Below are positions 44,035 through 51,405 of a stretch of DNA of 64,000 nucleotides, piece by piece. The DNA lies in contig CAYXMQ010000008.1 in NCBI GenBank assembly GCA_964466195.1, forward strand, positions 1-64,000, written 5' to 3'. This DNA is from PFJX01 sp964466195 (GTDB taxonomy: Bacteria; Pseudomonadota; Gammaproteobacteria; Burkholderiales; Thiobacillaceae). A program made the translations under genes and the position numbers. The notes beneath the pieces were generated by a model. That model saw only the letters and a list, made by a program, of their open reading frames with translations. It was not told the origin of the DNA and made no database searches. Each line of letters opens with the position of its first letter. Position 1 is the stretch's first letter.

Positions 44035-44883
44035 TTACTCGCCGGTGGCGATCGGGCGGGAAGGGTCGCGTATCCATTCGCTCCAGGAGCCGGGGTAGAG
44101 GCGCGAGCCGGGCAGGCCGGCGATTTCCATGGCCAGCAGGTTATGGCAGGCAGTGACGCCCGAGCCGCAGGAATGGATGACCTGCCAGGCCGGACGCCCT
44201 TTGAGCAGCGCCTGGTAGTTCTCGCGTAACGCTTCCGGCGGCAAATAGGTGCCGTCGATATCCAGGTTTTCTTCGAACGACCAGTTGATCGAGCCGGGAA
44301 TATGTCCGGCTACCGGATCGAGCGGCTCGAATTCGCCGCTGAAACGACGTTCCGGGCGTGCGTCGATGATCAATCCCTGCCCCGAGTTCACGGCTTGCAA
44401 TACTTCCTGGGTGGAGACGATTTGGCTGGGTTCCGGCAGGCAGGCGCAGTGGCCCTTGTGGATTTCCGGCAGGTCGACGGTAAGAAGGCGCTTTTCGCGC
44501 TGCCATTTGGGAAAGCCGCCATCCAGGAGCGCCACGCCAGGATGGCCCAGCCAGCGCAGCATCCACCAGGCGCGTACGGCCATCGAACCAAAACTGTCGT
44601 CGTAAACAACGACTTGTTTGTTGACGCCGATGCCCAACTGGCACACTTTTTTGGCAAATGCTTCCGCCTCGGGCAGCGGGTGCCGACCGGTTGCATCAGT
44701 GATCGGCGCGGAGAGGTCATCATCGAGATGAACGTATCGTGCACCGGGAATGTGATTCTTCAAATACGCCTGGCGGCCGGCTTCGGAGTCGGTGAGGGTA
44801 AAGCGGCAATCGAGCACGATCCAGTGGGGATCATCCAGATGTCTGGCCAGGTCTTCAGTGCTTACGAGGGTGTTGATGAACAT
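44035..44883 (-). CDS. sseA: Two-domain rhodanese-type sulfurtransferase (SseA-like)
   Basis: A 282-residue tandem-rhodanese protein. The catalytic cysteine lies in the C-terminal loop CGSGVTA, which favours 3-mercaptopyruvate sulfurtransferase over thiosulfate sulfurtransferase (CRKG-type). The N-terminal domain is non-catalytic and has the usual LDCRFTL and HIPGARYVHLD segments. Rhodaneses near dsr genes commonly deliver sulfane sulfur to TusA/DsrE relays; this is plausible here. ATG 44883 is chosen because the family N-terminus starts there. Confidence 0.85.
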   Translation of the reverse strand: MFINTLVSTEDLARHLDDPHWIVLDCRFTLTDSEAGRQAYLKNHIPGARYVHLDDDLSAPITDATGRHPLPEAEAFAKKVCQLGIGVNKQVVVYDDSFGSMAVRAWWMLRWLGHPGVALLDGGFPKWQREKRLLTVDLPEIHKGHCACLPEPSQIVSTQEVLQAVNSGQGLIIDARPERRFSGEFEPLDPVAGHIPGSINWSFEENLDIDGTYLPPEALRENYQALLKGRPAWQVIHSCGSGVTACHNLLAMEIAGLPGSRLYPGSWSEWIRDPSRPIATGE

Positions 44884-44970
44884 GGGAGTAAAGGGCGAGT
44901 TACGCGCTGCGGGTTGGGAAGTTGGACTGGCTGCCTGCCTCAGGAAAACCGGCAACGCGTAACTACGAGG

Positions 44971-45303
44971 TTAGTAACCGCCCTTGCCGAATGGCTTGGT
45001 CAGGCCCGCAACCCTGGCCGACTGGCGATTGGGCTGCTTGGGAAAGAGCTCGTACAGTTTTTTCTTCCAATCGACACCGGGATGAAGTTCATCAAGTTCT
45101 GCAACCATGTTGCGGAAATTCGGCGTGTGGCCATCCTCGCGATACTTGTCGCGCATGTAATTGACCACTTGCCAATGCTCGTCGGTCAGCGTCAGGCCTT
45201 CGGCTGCCGCGATAACGGAGACGATTTCGTCGCTGAAGTTGGCTTCCAGGAGGAAGTCTTCTTCGCCGGTTTCAAGTTCTTCGCCATTCAGTACGTATCC
45301 CAC
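44971..45303 (-). CDS. DsrC/TusE-family protein lacking both cysteines (RspA type)
   Basis: A 110-residue DsrC-fold protein clearly homologous to the dsrC product in the same window (LTDEHWQVVNYMRDKY matches MTDSHWDVVNFLREYY). The C-terminal arm has lost both redox cysteines: NRQSARVAGLTKP stands where DsrC has KQACKIAGLPKP, and the end is FGKGGY instead of TGCI. It therefore cannot carry a trisulfide like DsrC. Such cysteine-free homologues have been named RspA (regulatory sulfur-related protein) in the DsrC literature. It lies between the Cas6-like gene and a rhodanese. Confidence 0.85.
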   Translation of the reverse strand: MGYVLNGEELETGEEDFLLEANFSDEIVSVIAAAEGLTLTDEHWQVVNYMRDKYREDGHTPNFRNMVAELDELHPGVDWKKKLYELFPKQPNRQSARVAGLTKPFGKGGY

Positions 45304-45379
45304 GGTTTTCTCCTGTCTATCGGGTTGAAAAAATTAAAAAGTCCACATCAGGTTGCAACGTGAATGTGCTCAATCAAGC

Positions 45380-46033
45380 TCAATCCAGCGCCACTTCCTT
45401 GATCGATTTGTGCGGAATGAAGATTCCGCAGCCGTAGCCACGATACAAGCCCAGGCCGCGTTCCTGCAGCGCCAGGGATTGCATCAGGTCGATATCGTGC
45501 AACATCAGGCTATAACCGCCAATTACCCTTTTGGGGATGTGCATCTTTTGAAATTTGCCCGGTATGAGGCCCGCTGCCACTTGAATTTCCTGCATTTGGC
45601 GGCGAACCTCGTCGAGAAATCCAGCTTCATCGTCATCGTCGACCGCCACAAAATGCGAATAGAGCGTGGCATAGGGCGTCACGGGCTTCTCTTTCAAGGC
45701 GCCGATGTGAAGCAGTCCAGCGCCCGGATCGATTTCCTTGCCCACCAGCGTTTTTGCGTCCGCCACTCGATCAAGCGGCAGACGGAGGATCAATTTTACG
45801 CGTCGATTGATGACCAAGTTGTCATTGCGGCCGCTGGGCGCCGCATGCACCGGATGGATGCCGGCAGACGGCTGATCGCGCAGCCAGGGCAAATGGCGTG
45901 CTATTTCATCAAAAAGAGCGTGGCCATGGTCTGCAGGTATCTCAAAACCGGTCAGGTCGAACTGCAGGTCAATGACGCTGGGCGTGTAGTTGAGACTTTT
46001 GAGCGCTTCCCACTCGGCGTTATACATGCGCAT
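45380..46033 (-). CDS. Orphan Cas6/Cmx6-like protein
   Basis: A 217-residue protein that resembles the MYXAN-subtype CRISPR endoribonuclease family (Cas6/Cmx6). It has the FDLTG and DHGHAL segment (residues 25-40), LPWL near 48-51, IHPV (59-62), INRRVKLILRLP (75-86) and PYATLYSHFV (120-129). A C-terminal Gly-rich loop GLGLYRGYGCGIFIPHK (193-209) follows. Cas6 enzymes cleave CRISPR repeat hairpins, but no CRISPR array or other cas gene is present in the window. It is three bases from the 79-aa gene and has AGGAG before its ATG. In this sulfur locus it may have been recruited as an RNA-binding or processing factor (inference from family resemblance). Confidence 0.7.
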   Translation of the reverse strand: MRMYNAEWEALKSLNYTPSVIDLQFDLTGFEIPADHGHALFDEIARHLPWLRDQPSAGIHPVHAAPSGRNDNLVINRRVKLILRLPLDRVADAKTLVGKEIDPGAGLLHIGALKEKPVTPYATLYSHFVAVDDDDEAGFLDEVRRQMQEIQVAAGLIPGKFQKMHIPKRVIGGYSLMLHDIDLMQSLALQERGLGLYRGYGCGIFIPHKSIKEVALD

Positions 46034-46036
46034 GAT

Positions 46037-46276
46037 TCAACTCCTGTCTTCCTGGTCGTCCGATACGGACAACGGGGTTGCCCACTTCAGCATTTCATCG
46101 GCCCAGAACTTGGCCGTGACCGGATCGATGTCGAACACAGTGAATCTCGCCCCCCGTTCACGGATGCGTAAGCGCAACATCGGGGTGCCTCCCCCCTCAT
46201 AGGCAACCTCCTGAAATTCGATTTCTTGGTTGCCAAAAGGGTTTCGGAACTTCGCAAGTGAATTGATATGGTCCAT
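46037..46276 (-). CDS. Small conserved hypothetical protein, 79 aa
   Basis: First gene of the leftward operon divergent from dsrA. The 79-residue soluble product contains a beta-rich core (EIEFQEVAYEGGGTPMLRLR, GARFTVFDIDPVTAKFWADEM) and an acidic C-terminus. I do not recognise a named family with certainty. Its stop lies three bases before the ATG of the Cas6-like gene, so the two are translationally linked and may act together (inference). Confidence 0.6.
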   Translation of the reverse strand: MDHINSLAKFRNPFGNQEIEFQEVAYEGGGTPMLRLRIRERGARFTVFDIDPVTAKFWADEMLKWATPLSVSDDQEDRS

Positions 46277-46542
46277 AATCTATAAGTATCTGCTGATGTG
46301 CTGATTATCTGACATTTTAAGTCAGGTATAGGTATTGGCTGCTAGACTCTGTGACAACCTACCCGAAAGGGTAGGTGGGTAGCTACCCGTACGAAATACT
46401 TGGTTACCCCTTCGGAATGATGGTTTGGATGATAAGCCCTCCCTAATATGCATGCACTCGTTCCGTAAGGCGTGATGTCTGCGGGAAGGTGCTGTGAATT
46501 GTGACGACACCCTGTGGTTCAAGACTTCAAGGAGAAATAAAG
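46277..46542. promoter_or_regulatory. Divergent regulatory region between the Cas6-like operon and dsrA
   Basis: A 266-bp spacer with several inverted repeats: CTGAC/GTCAG (46309-46325), a perfect ACCTACCC-GAAA-GGGTAGGT hairpin (46357-46376) and the adjoining palindrome GGGTAGCTACCC (46377-46388). GGGTA/TACCC half-sites recur. A TAATAT hexamer around 46445 is a possible -10 element for dsrA, with ACTTCAAGGAG as the ribosome site. The repeats may be operators for a regulator of dsr or structured RNA; neither can be decided from sequence alone. Confidence 0.55.
46357..46376. repeat. Perfect 8-bp inverted repeat with GAAA loop
   Basis: ACCTACCC and GGGTAGGT flank GAAA, which forms a GNRA-type tetraloop hairpin if transcribed. 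It is directly followed by the 12-bp palindrome GGGTAGCTACCC at 46377-46388, so three GGGTA-type half-sites lie within 32 bp. Confidence 0.8.
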
Positions 46543-47841
46543 ATGGCAAAACCAATGCATGAAACGCCGAACCTGGATGAACTCGAGACTGGCCCGTGGC
46601 CCTCTTTCGTTACCGGCCTGAAGCGTCTGGCTAAAGACAACGACATGATGGTTGACCTGATGGGTCAGCTGGAGACCTCCTACCAGACCAAGTTCGGTTA
46701 CTGGAAGGGTGGTACGGTTGGTGTGGTGGGCTACGGCGGCGGCATTATTCCTCGCTTTACCGAGCTGAAGGATGAGAGCGGCAAGCCGCGTTTCCCTGAG
46801 GCTGCCGAGTTCCATACTCTGCGCATCATGCCTCCTGCAGGTATGCATTACACCTCCGACTTGCTGCGTCAAATGTCTGAGGCTTGGCTGGAGACCGGTG
46901 GTTCTGGTCTGATCGCATTCCATGGTCAGTCTGGCGACATCATGCTTCAGGGTGTCAAGACTGAGAACGTGCAGAAGGCGTTCGACAAGTTCAACGAAAT
47001 GGGCTTCGACCTTGGTGGTGCCGGTCCTGCGCTGCGTACCTCGATGTCGTGTGTGGGCGCGGCTCGTTGTGAGATGTCGTGTTACGACGAGGCGCGTGCC
47101 TTGCGGACGGTCATCAACAACAATTTGGACGATATGCACCGTCCATCTCTGCCGTACAAATTCAAGTTCAAGTTCTCTGGTTGCCCGAATGATTGTATGA
47201 ACGCCATTCAGCGTTCCGACATGGCGACTATCGGAACCTGGCGCGACAGTATCCGTGCTGATGAAAAAATTGCTCGCGAATGGTATGCGGCTCACAGCAT
47301 CGAAGACACCATCAATCTGGTTGTCAATCACTGCCCGACCAAGGCTATCCAGCTTAAGAAGAATGATGGTGTTGTGGCGGCTGAAGGGGTGACCAAGGTT
47401 GCAATTTCCGATGAACATTGTCTGGAAATCGACAATCACAACTGCGTGCGTTGTATGCATTGCCTGAATGTCATGCCGGGCGCTCTTCTGCCGGGCAAAG
47501 ACAAGGGTGTTACCATTTTGGTCGGCGGCAAGAGTGTTCTGAAGATCGGCGCAACGATGGGTACGGTAGTGATTCCGTTCATGAAGCTTGAGTCCGATGA
47601 TGACTTTGAGCGTCTGAATGATCTGAGCCGCAACATCCTCGACTTCTTCGCCGAAAATGCGCTGGAGCATGAGCGTACCGGTGAAATGATTGAGCGCATC
47701 GGCTTGGTTAATTTCCTCGAAGGTTTGGATATCGAGGTAGATCCCAACATGATCGTGCATCCACGCACCAACCCATACTTCCGTTCGGATGATTGGGATG
47801 AGGAAGCCGCTAAGTGGTTCGAGCGTAAAGCTGCTGCGTAA
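46543..47841 (+). CDS. dsrA: Reverse dissimilatory sulfite reductase alpha subunit
   Basis: Alpha subunit of the siroheme-[4Fe-4S] sulfite reductase which, in sulfur oxidisers, runs in reverse to turn DsrC-bound sulfane sulfur into sulfite. The 432-residue protein has the cofactor cysteines CVGAARCEMSC and CPNDC. A ferredoxin segment NCVRCMHCLN follows. ATG 46543 with CAAGGAGA upstream sets the start. It shares the oxidative-type gene order with the genes that follow. Codon use is noticeably different from neighbours (many T-ending codons such as GGT and CGT). Confidence 0.97.
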   Translation: MAKPMHETPNLDELETGPWPSFVTGLKRLAKDNDMMVDLMGQLETSYQTKFGYWKGGTVGVVGYGGGIIPRFTELKDESGKPRFPEAAEFHTLRIMPPAGMHYTSDLLRQMSEAWLETGGSGLIAFHGQSGDIMLQGVKTENVQKAFDKFNEMGFDLGGAGPALRTSMSCVGAARCEMSCYDEARALRTVINNNLDDMHRPSLPYKFKFKFSGCPNDCMNAIQRSDMATIGTWRDSIRADEKIAREWYAAHSIEDTINLVVNHCPTKAIQLKKNDGVVAAEGVTKVAISDEHCLEIDNHNCVRCMHCLNVMPGALLPGKDKGVTILVGGKSVLKIGATMGTVVIPFMKLESDDDFERLNDLSRNILDFFAENALEHERTGEMIERIGLVNFLEGLDIEVDPNMIVHPRTNPYFRSDDWDEEAAKWFERKAAA

Positions 47842-47848
47842 TTTCATA

Positions 47849-47882
47849 TTTCGGCAATGCGGCATAAACCGCATTGCCGAAA
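47849..47882 (+). other. Strong hairpin between dsrA and dsrB
   Basis: Perfect 14-bp stem TTTCGGCAATGCGG (47849-47862) with CCGCATTGCCGAAA (47869-47882) and loop CATAAA. No T-tract follows, so it is unlikely to be a terminator; an mRNA-stabilising or processing element fits better. Confidence 0.75.
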
Positions 47883-47919
47883 ATAATAAGTTTTCCGATC
47901 TTATTAGTTGGAGAAAAGT

Positions 47920-48993
47920 ATGGCTGAAAGGACACACCAAACTATCGAATCTGGCGCGCCGGATCCGATGCCCTATATGCACCCCGTAATGAAAGACAAC
48001 TATGGGAAGTGGGTTTTTCACTCGCATCCCAAGCCGGGCGTGCTCTATCATCGTGCCGAAAATGGTGCGGAAGTCTGGACTGTCAAGGCCGGTACGCAAC
48101 GCCAGATGGACCACTACACGATTCTTAAGTTGGCTGACATCGCAGACCAATTTGCTGATGGCTACGTGCGTTTTACTACCCGTGCCAATATCGAGTACAT
48201 GGTTACCGATAACAGCAAGGTTGAGCCGCTGATCAAGGCGCTGACCGATAATGGTTTCCCGGTTGGTGGTACGGCTAATTCGGTTTCCATGATCGCGCAC
48301 ACGCAAGGTTGGTTGCATTGCGACATTCCGGGTACGGATGCGTCGGGTGCGGTCAAAGCGTTGATGGATGAGCTGTATGAAGAGTTCATCAAATGTGAGA
48401 TGCCTAACCGCGTCAAGCTTTCTACCTCCTGTTGCGAAATCAACTGCGGCGGTCAAGCGGATATTGCGATCGTGATTCAGCATACCAAGCCGCCTAAGAT
48501 CAATCATGATCTGGTTGCCAACGTTTGCGAGCGCCCATCTGTTGTGGCCCGCTGTCCGGTTGCTGCGATTCGTCCGGCGCTGGTGAATGGCAAGCCTTCG
48601 TTGGAAGTCGATGAGAAGAAGTGCATCTGCTGTGGCGCCTGCTTCCCCCCGTGCCCGCCGATGCAGATCAACGATCCTGAGCATTCCAAGTTCGCGATCT
48701 GGGTGGGTGGCAAGAACTCGAATGCGCGTTCGCGTCCGACCTTCCACAAGTTGGTTGCTTCTGGTATTCCTAACAACCCGCCGCGTTGGCCGGAAGTCAG
48801 TCAGGTTGTCAAAACCATTCTGGCGGCTTACAAGGCGGATGGCCGGCCTTGGGAGCGTATGAATGATTGGATTGACCGTATTGGCTGGCCTGCTTTCTTC
48901 GAGAAAACTGGTCTGCCCTTTACCAAGTATCACATTGATAACTGGCGCGGCGGTCGTACTAGCTTGAACGCGTCTGCTCATATCCGCTTCTGA
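47920..48993 (+). CDS. dsrB: Reverse dissimilatory sulfite reductase beta subunit
   Basis: Beta subunit of the alpha2beta2 sulfite reductase, carrying the catalytic siroheme site. The 357-residue product has the cluster-binding segment STSCCEINCGG and the ferredoxin motif CICCGACFPPCPP near residue 225. ATG 47920 with GGAGAAAAG upstream; the frame also opens at 47908. It lies 78 bp after dsrA across the hairpin. Confidence 0.97.
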   Translation: MAERTHQTIESGAPDPMPYMHPVMKDNYGKWVFHSHPKPGVLYHRAENGAEVWTVKAGTQRQMDHYTILKLADIADQFADGYVRFTTRANIEYMVTDNSKVEPLIKALTDNGFPVGGTANSVSMIAHTQGWLHCDIPGTDASGAVKALMDELYEEFIKCEMPNRVKLSTSCCEINCGGQADIAIVIQHTKPPKINHDLVANVCERPSVVARCPVAAIRPALVNGKPSLEVDEKKCICCGACFPPCPPMQINDPEHSKFAIWVGGKNSNARSRPTFHKLVASGIPNNPPRWPEVSQVVKTILAAYKADGRPWERMNDWIDRIGWPAFFEKTGLPFTKYHIDNWRGGRTSLNASAHIRF

Positions 48994-49002
48994 TCAGTTG
49001 AT

Positions 49003-49021
49003 CCCGGGGCTCGGCCCCGGG
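49003..49021 (+). other. GC hairpin between dsrB and dsrE
   Basis: Eight-bp stem CCCGGGGC (49003-49010) with GCCCCGGG (49014-49021), 3-base loop, no T-run after it. It is probably an mRNA structure that adjusts the level of dsrEFH relative to dsrAB. Confidence 0.6.
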
Positions 49022-49059
49022 TATGGTCAAGTTGGATATTCGGAGATAGGGATATTTAA

Positions 49060-49419
49060 ATGAAAATCGGTATTATGGTTAGTGAGGGGCCTTACAGCCA
49101 TCAGGCTAGCGACACCGCTTACCTGTTTGCGCGTAACGCCATCGAAAAAGGTCATACCGTTCCACGTGTTTTTTTCTACCACGACGGTGTGAATAACTCG
49201 ACCAAGTTGACTCAGCCTCCTCAGGATGATCGTCACGTGGTTAACCGTTGGTCCAAGCTAGCCCAGGATCATGGGGTGGATTTGGTGGTCTGTGTGGCTG
49301 CTGGCATGCGTCGCGGCATTACTGATGACATTCTGGCTCCAGGATTTCGTATCTCGGGTCTGGGCCAATTAGTGGAAACCGGCATCGAGTGTGATCGATT
49401 GCTGACTTTCGGTGATTAA
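49060..49419 (+). CDS. dsrE: Sulfur relay protein DsrE
   Basis: Subunit of the DsrE2F2H2 hexamer that passes persulfide sulfur to DsrC (TusD homologue). The 119-residue protein keeps the catalytic Cys78 (LVVCVAAGMRRG), the position used in Allochromatium DsrE. It is the first gene of the dsrEFH group, 12 bp before dsrF. Confidence 0.95.
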   Translation: MKIGIMVSEGPYSHQASDTAYLFARNAIEKGHTVPRVFFYHDGVNNSTKLTQPPQDDRHVVNRWSKLAQDHGVDLVVCVAAGMRRGITDDILAPGFRISGLGQLVETGIECDRLLTFGD

Positions 49420-49430
49420 GGGGATAAACG

Positions 49431-49832
49431 ATGAGCGACATGATGGATGACATGGAAGAGGGCGGCGAAGGCGTCGTCAAGAAATTCATGTTCGTCAACC
49501 GCAAGGCGCCCCATGGGACTATTTATGCTCTTGAAGGTCTCGAAGTTGCGCTGATTTCCGCGGCGTTCGATCAAGATGTGAGCATGGTTTTCGTGGATGA
49601 CGGCGTCTATCAGTTGGTCAAGGGCGTCAATACGAAGGGTATAGAGGTTAAGGATTTCTCGAAGACCTATCGCGCACTGGAAGGTTACGACATCGAAAAG
49701 TTGTATGTTGAAAAGGCATCCATGGATGCCCGCGGTCTAACGGCGGACGACTTGATCGTTGACGTGATCGCTCTCGACACCACCGAGATGGCCAATCTCA
49801 TGGCTGAACAAGACGTAGTGATCAGCTACTGA
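49431..49832 (+). CDS. dsrF: Sulfur relay protein DsrF
   Basis: TusC-like subunit of DsrEFH. The 133-residue product contains no cysteine at all, consistent with a structural role, and has an acidic N-terminal extension (MSDMMDDMEEGGEG) ahead of the KKFMFVNRKAPHG core. The gene spacing to dsrE and dsrH is about 12 bases, so all three are co-translated. Confidence 0.94.
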   Translation: MSDMMDDMEEGGEGVVKKFMFVNRKAPHGTIYALEGLEVALISAAFDQDVSMVFVDDGVYQLVKGVNTKGIEVKDFSKTYRALEGYDIEKLYVEKASMDARGLTADDLIVDVIALDTTEMANLMAEQDVVISY

Positions 49833-49843
49833 GGGAGACAAGC

Positions 49844-50143
49844 ATGCTACATATCATTAATAAATCGGCTACTGAACGTAATTCGCTGGAAAGTGCCTTG
49901 CGTATGGCCACGAAGGGTTCTGCCGTGCTACTGATTGAGGATGCTGTCTATGCGGCAACTCAAGGTAGTGTGGCTTCGGCAAAGATCCAGTCTGCTATGG
50001 CTGACTTGCAGATTTATGCCTTGGGTCCTGATCTGGATGCGCGTGGAATGTCGTCGCGTGTTTTGGACGGGGTTAAAGTTGTTGATTATGGCGGTTTTGT
50101 GGATCTCGTCACTGAGAACGAAAACTGCCAATCCTGGTTGTAA
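49844..50143 (+). CDS. dsrH: Sulfur relay protein DsrH
   Basis: TusB-like subunit of DsrEFH, 99 residues. In A. vinosum DsrH a cysteine (Cys20 in the published numbering) lies in SLESC, early in the chain; here the equivalent segment reads SLESALRM with Ala in its place, and the only cysteine is near the C-terminus (NENCQSWL). If so, the relay must rely on DsrE Cys78. It is followed by dsrC 20 bp downstream. Confidence 0.93.
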   Translation: MLHIINKSATERNSLESALRMATKGSAVLLIEDAVYAATQGSVASAKIQSAMADLQIYALGPDLDARGMSSRVLDGVKVVDYGGFVDLVTENENCQSWL

Positions 50144-50163
50144 TTTTTATTAAGGAGTTCGCT

Positions 50164-50499
50164 ATGCCTATGGTTGAAGTTGCCGGCAAATCTTTTGAAG
50201 TTGATGAGGAAGGCTACCTGACCAACCTGAACGATTGGAACCAGGATATCGCAATGTATCTGGCCCAAGAAGAAAAGGTTGAAATGACCGATAGCCACTG
50301 GGATGTGGTTAATTTTCTGCGTGAGTACTACGACGAATATCAAATCGCCCCCGCCGTTCGTGTGTTGACCAAAGCTGTGGCCAAGAAACTTGGCCCGGAA
50401 AAAGGAAACAACAAGTACTTGTATGAGTTGTTTCCCTACGGTCCTGCCAAGCAAGCCTGCAAAATTGCTGGTCTGCCGAAGCCTACTGGCTGTATCTGA
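50164..50499 (+). CDS. dsrC: Sulfur carrier protein DsrC
   Basis: Substrate carrier for DsrAB and DsrMKJOP; sulfur is bound to the C-terminal cysteine. The 111-residue protein ends KPTGCI, with Cys110 (catalytic, penultimate) and Cys99 (ACKIAG), the two that form the disulfide/trisulfide. AAGGAG lies before the ATG. It is distinct from the cysteine-free paralogue at 44971-45303. Confidence 0.97.
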   Translation: MPMVEVAGKSFEVDEEGYLTNLNDWNQDIAMYLAQEEKVEMTDSHWDVVNFLREYYDEYQIAPAVRVLTKAVAKKLGPEKGNNKYLYELFPYGPAKQACKIAGLPKPTGCI

Positions 50500-50522
50500 T
50501 CGTAGTTAGCTGATCGATCTCT

Positions 50523-50544
50523 CCTGGCGGGATCTCCCGCCAGG
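50523..50544 (+). other. Strong hairpin between dsrC and dsrM
   Basis: Ten-bp stem CCTGGCGGGA (50523-50532) with TCCCGCCAGG (50535-50544), no T-tract. Located after dsrC, which is usually needed in much higher amounts than the membrane complex, so it may protect the upstream mRNA or attenuate read-through. Confidence 0.65.
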
Positions 50545-50615
50545 CAAGCCGCTTTAAGTGTGAGTCCGGTTTGTCCGGAACGCTATAGTTTTGATCTGGC
50601 AATGCTGAGGAACGA

Positions 50616-51353
50616 ATGACATCACTGACCGTCATTTTTACGGGCCTGATTTATTTCGCCACGATCGTATTGATTGTTGGTGTGGCCTATCGAATCTATG
50701 AGTACAGCCGTACGCCGGCGCCGCTCGTGATCCCAACTACTCCTGCGCCTACCAGCAACACGGGTGTAGTTATGCGCATGGCGCGTGAAGTGGTTTTGTT
50801 TGAATCTCTGTTCAAATCGAATAAATGGATTTGGCTGTTGGGCTGGCTTTTTCATATCGGTCTTGCCTTGGTTTTACTTAGACATATTCGTTATTTCCAG
50901 GAACCCGTATGGTTTTGGGTTGAGTTTCTGCAACCTTTTGGAAAATATGCAAGCTTCATGATGATTGCTGGTCTTGCAGGGCTGTGGGCGCGCCGGTTCC
51001 TGGTTGACCGAGTTCGCTATATTTCTACGCCTTCCGATCACTTGATGTTGGCATTGTTAATCGCAATCGGATTATCCGGAGCGATGATGACATTTGTGTC
51101 ACACACCGACATAGTTGCGCTGAAGGCGTTTGCCCTCGGTTTGGTGGTGTTCGATTTGCAGCCGGTGCCGGAAGATCCGCTTTTATTGATCCACCTGGGC
51201 CTGGTTGCCGTGCTTATGATCATCTTCCCGATCAGCAAGTTGTTGCATGCCCCGGGTATTTTCTTCAGTCCGACGCGAAATCAGAAAGATGATCCACGTC
51301 AGACTCGCCACATTGCTCCCTGGGCGGCGGCTTTGGATCATGACAAGTCATAG
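50616..51353 (+). CDS. dsrM: DsrM membrane b-type cytochrome
   Basis: NarI-like diheme b subunit of the DsrMKJOP complex that exchanges electrons between quinone and DsrK. The 245-residue protein has about five hydrophobic helices, with His residues (LFHIGLALVLLRHIRYF; LLIHLGLVAV) suited to heme ligation. GAGGAACGA precedes the ATG. It is followed by dsrK after 52 bp. Confidence 0.93.
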   Translation: MTSLTVIFTGLIYFATIVLIVGVAYRIYEYSRTPAPLVIPTTPAPTSNTGVVMRMAREVVLFESLFKSNKWIWLLGWLFHIGLALVLLRHIRYFQEPVWFWVEFLQPFGKYASFMMIAGLAGLWARRFLVDRVRYISTPSDHLMLALLIAIGLSGAMMTFVSHTDIVALKAFALGLVVFDLQPVPEDPLLLIHLGLVAVLMIIFPISKLLHAPGIFFSPTRNQKDDPRQTRHIAPWAAALDHDKS

Positions 51354-51405
51354 CCGTATCTCTTTTAGCAACGTAGTGAATACAACAGAGTATTAAGGAG
51401 CCAAC

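Noticed and set aside
46357..46388. Possible mini CRISPR array near the Cas6-like gene
   Set aside because: Only one hairpin and one adjoining palindrome are present; no regularly spaced direct repeats with unique spacers.
46519..48981. 820-residue open frame antisense to dsrA and dsrB
   Set aside because: Long but driven by the regular codon use of dsrAB; low-complexity translation without motifs.
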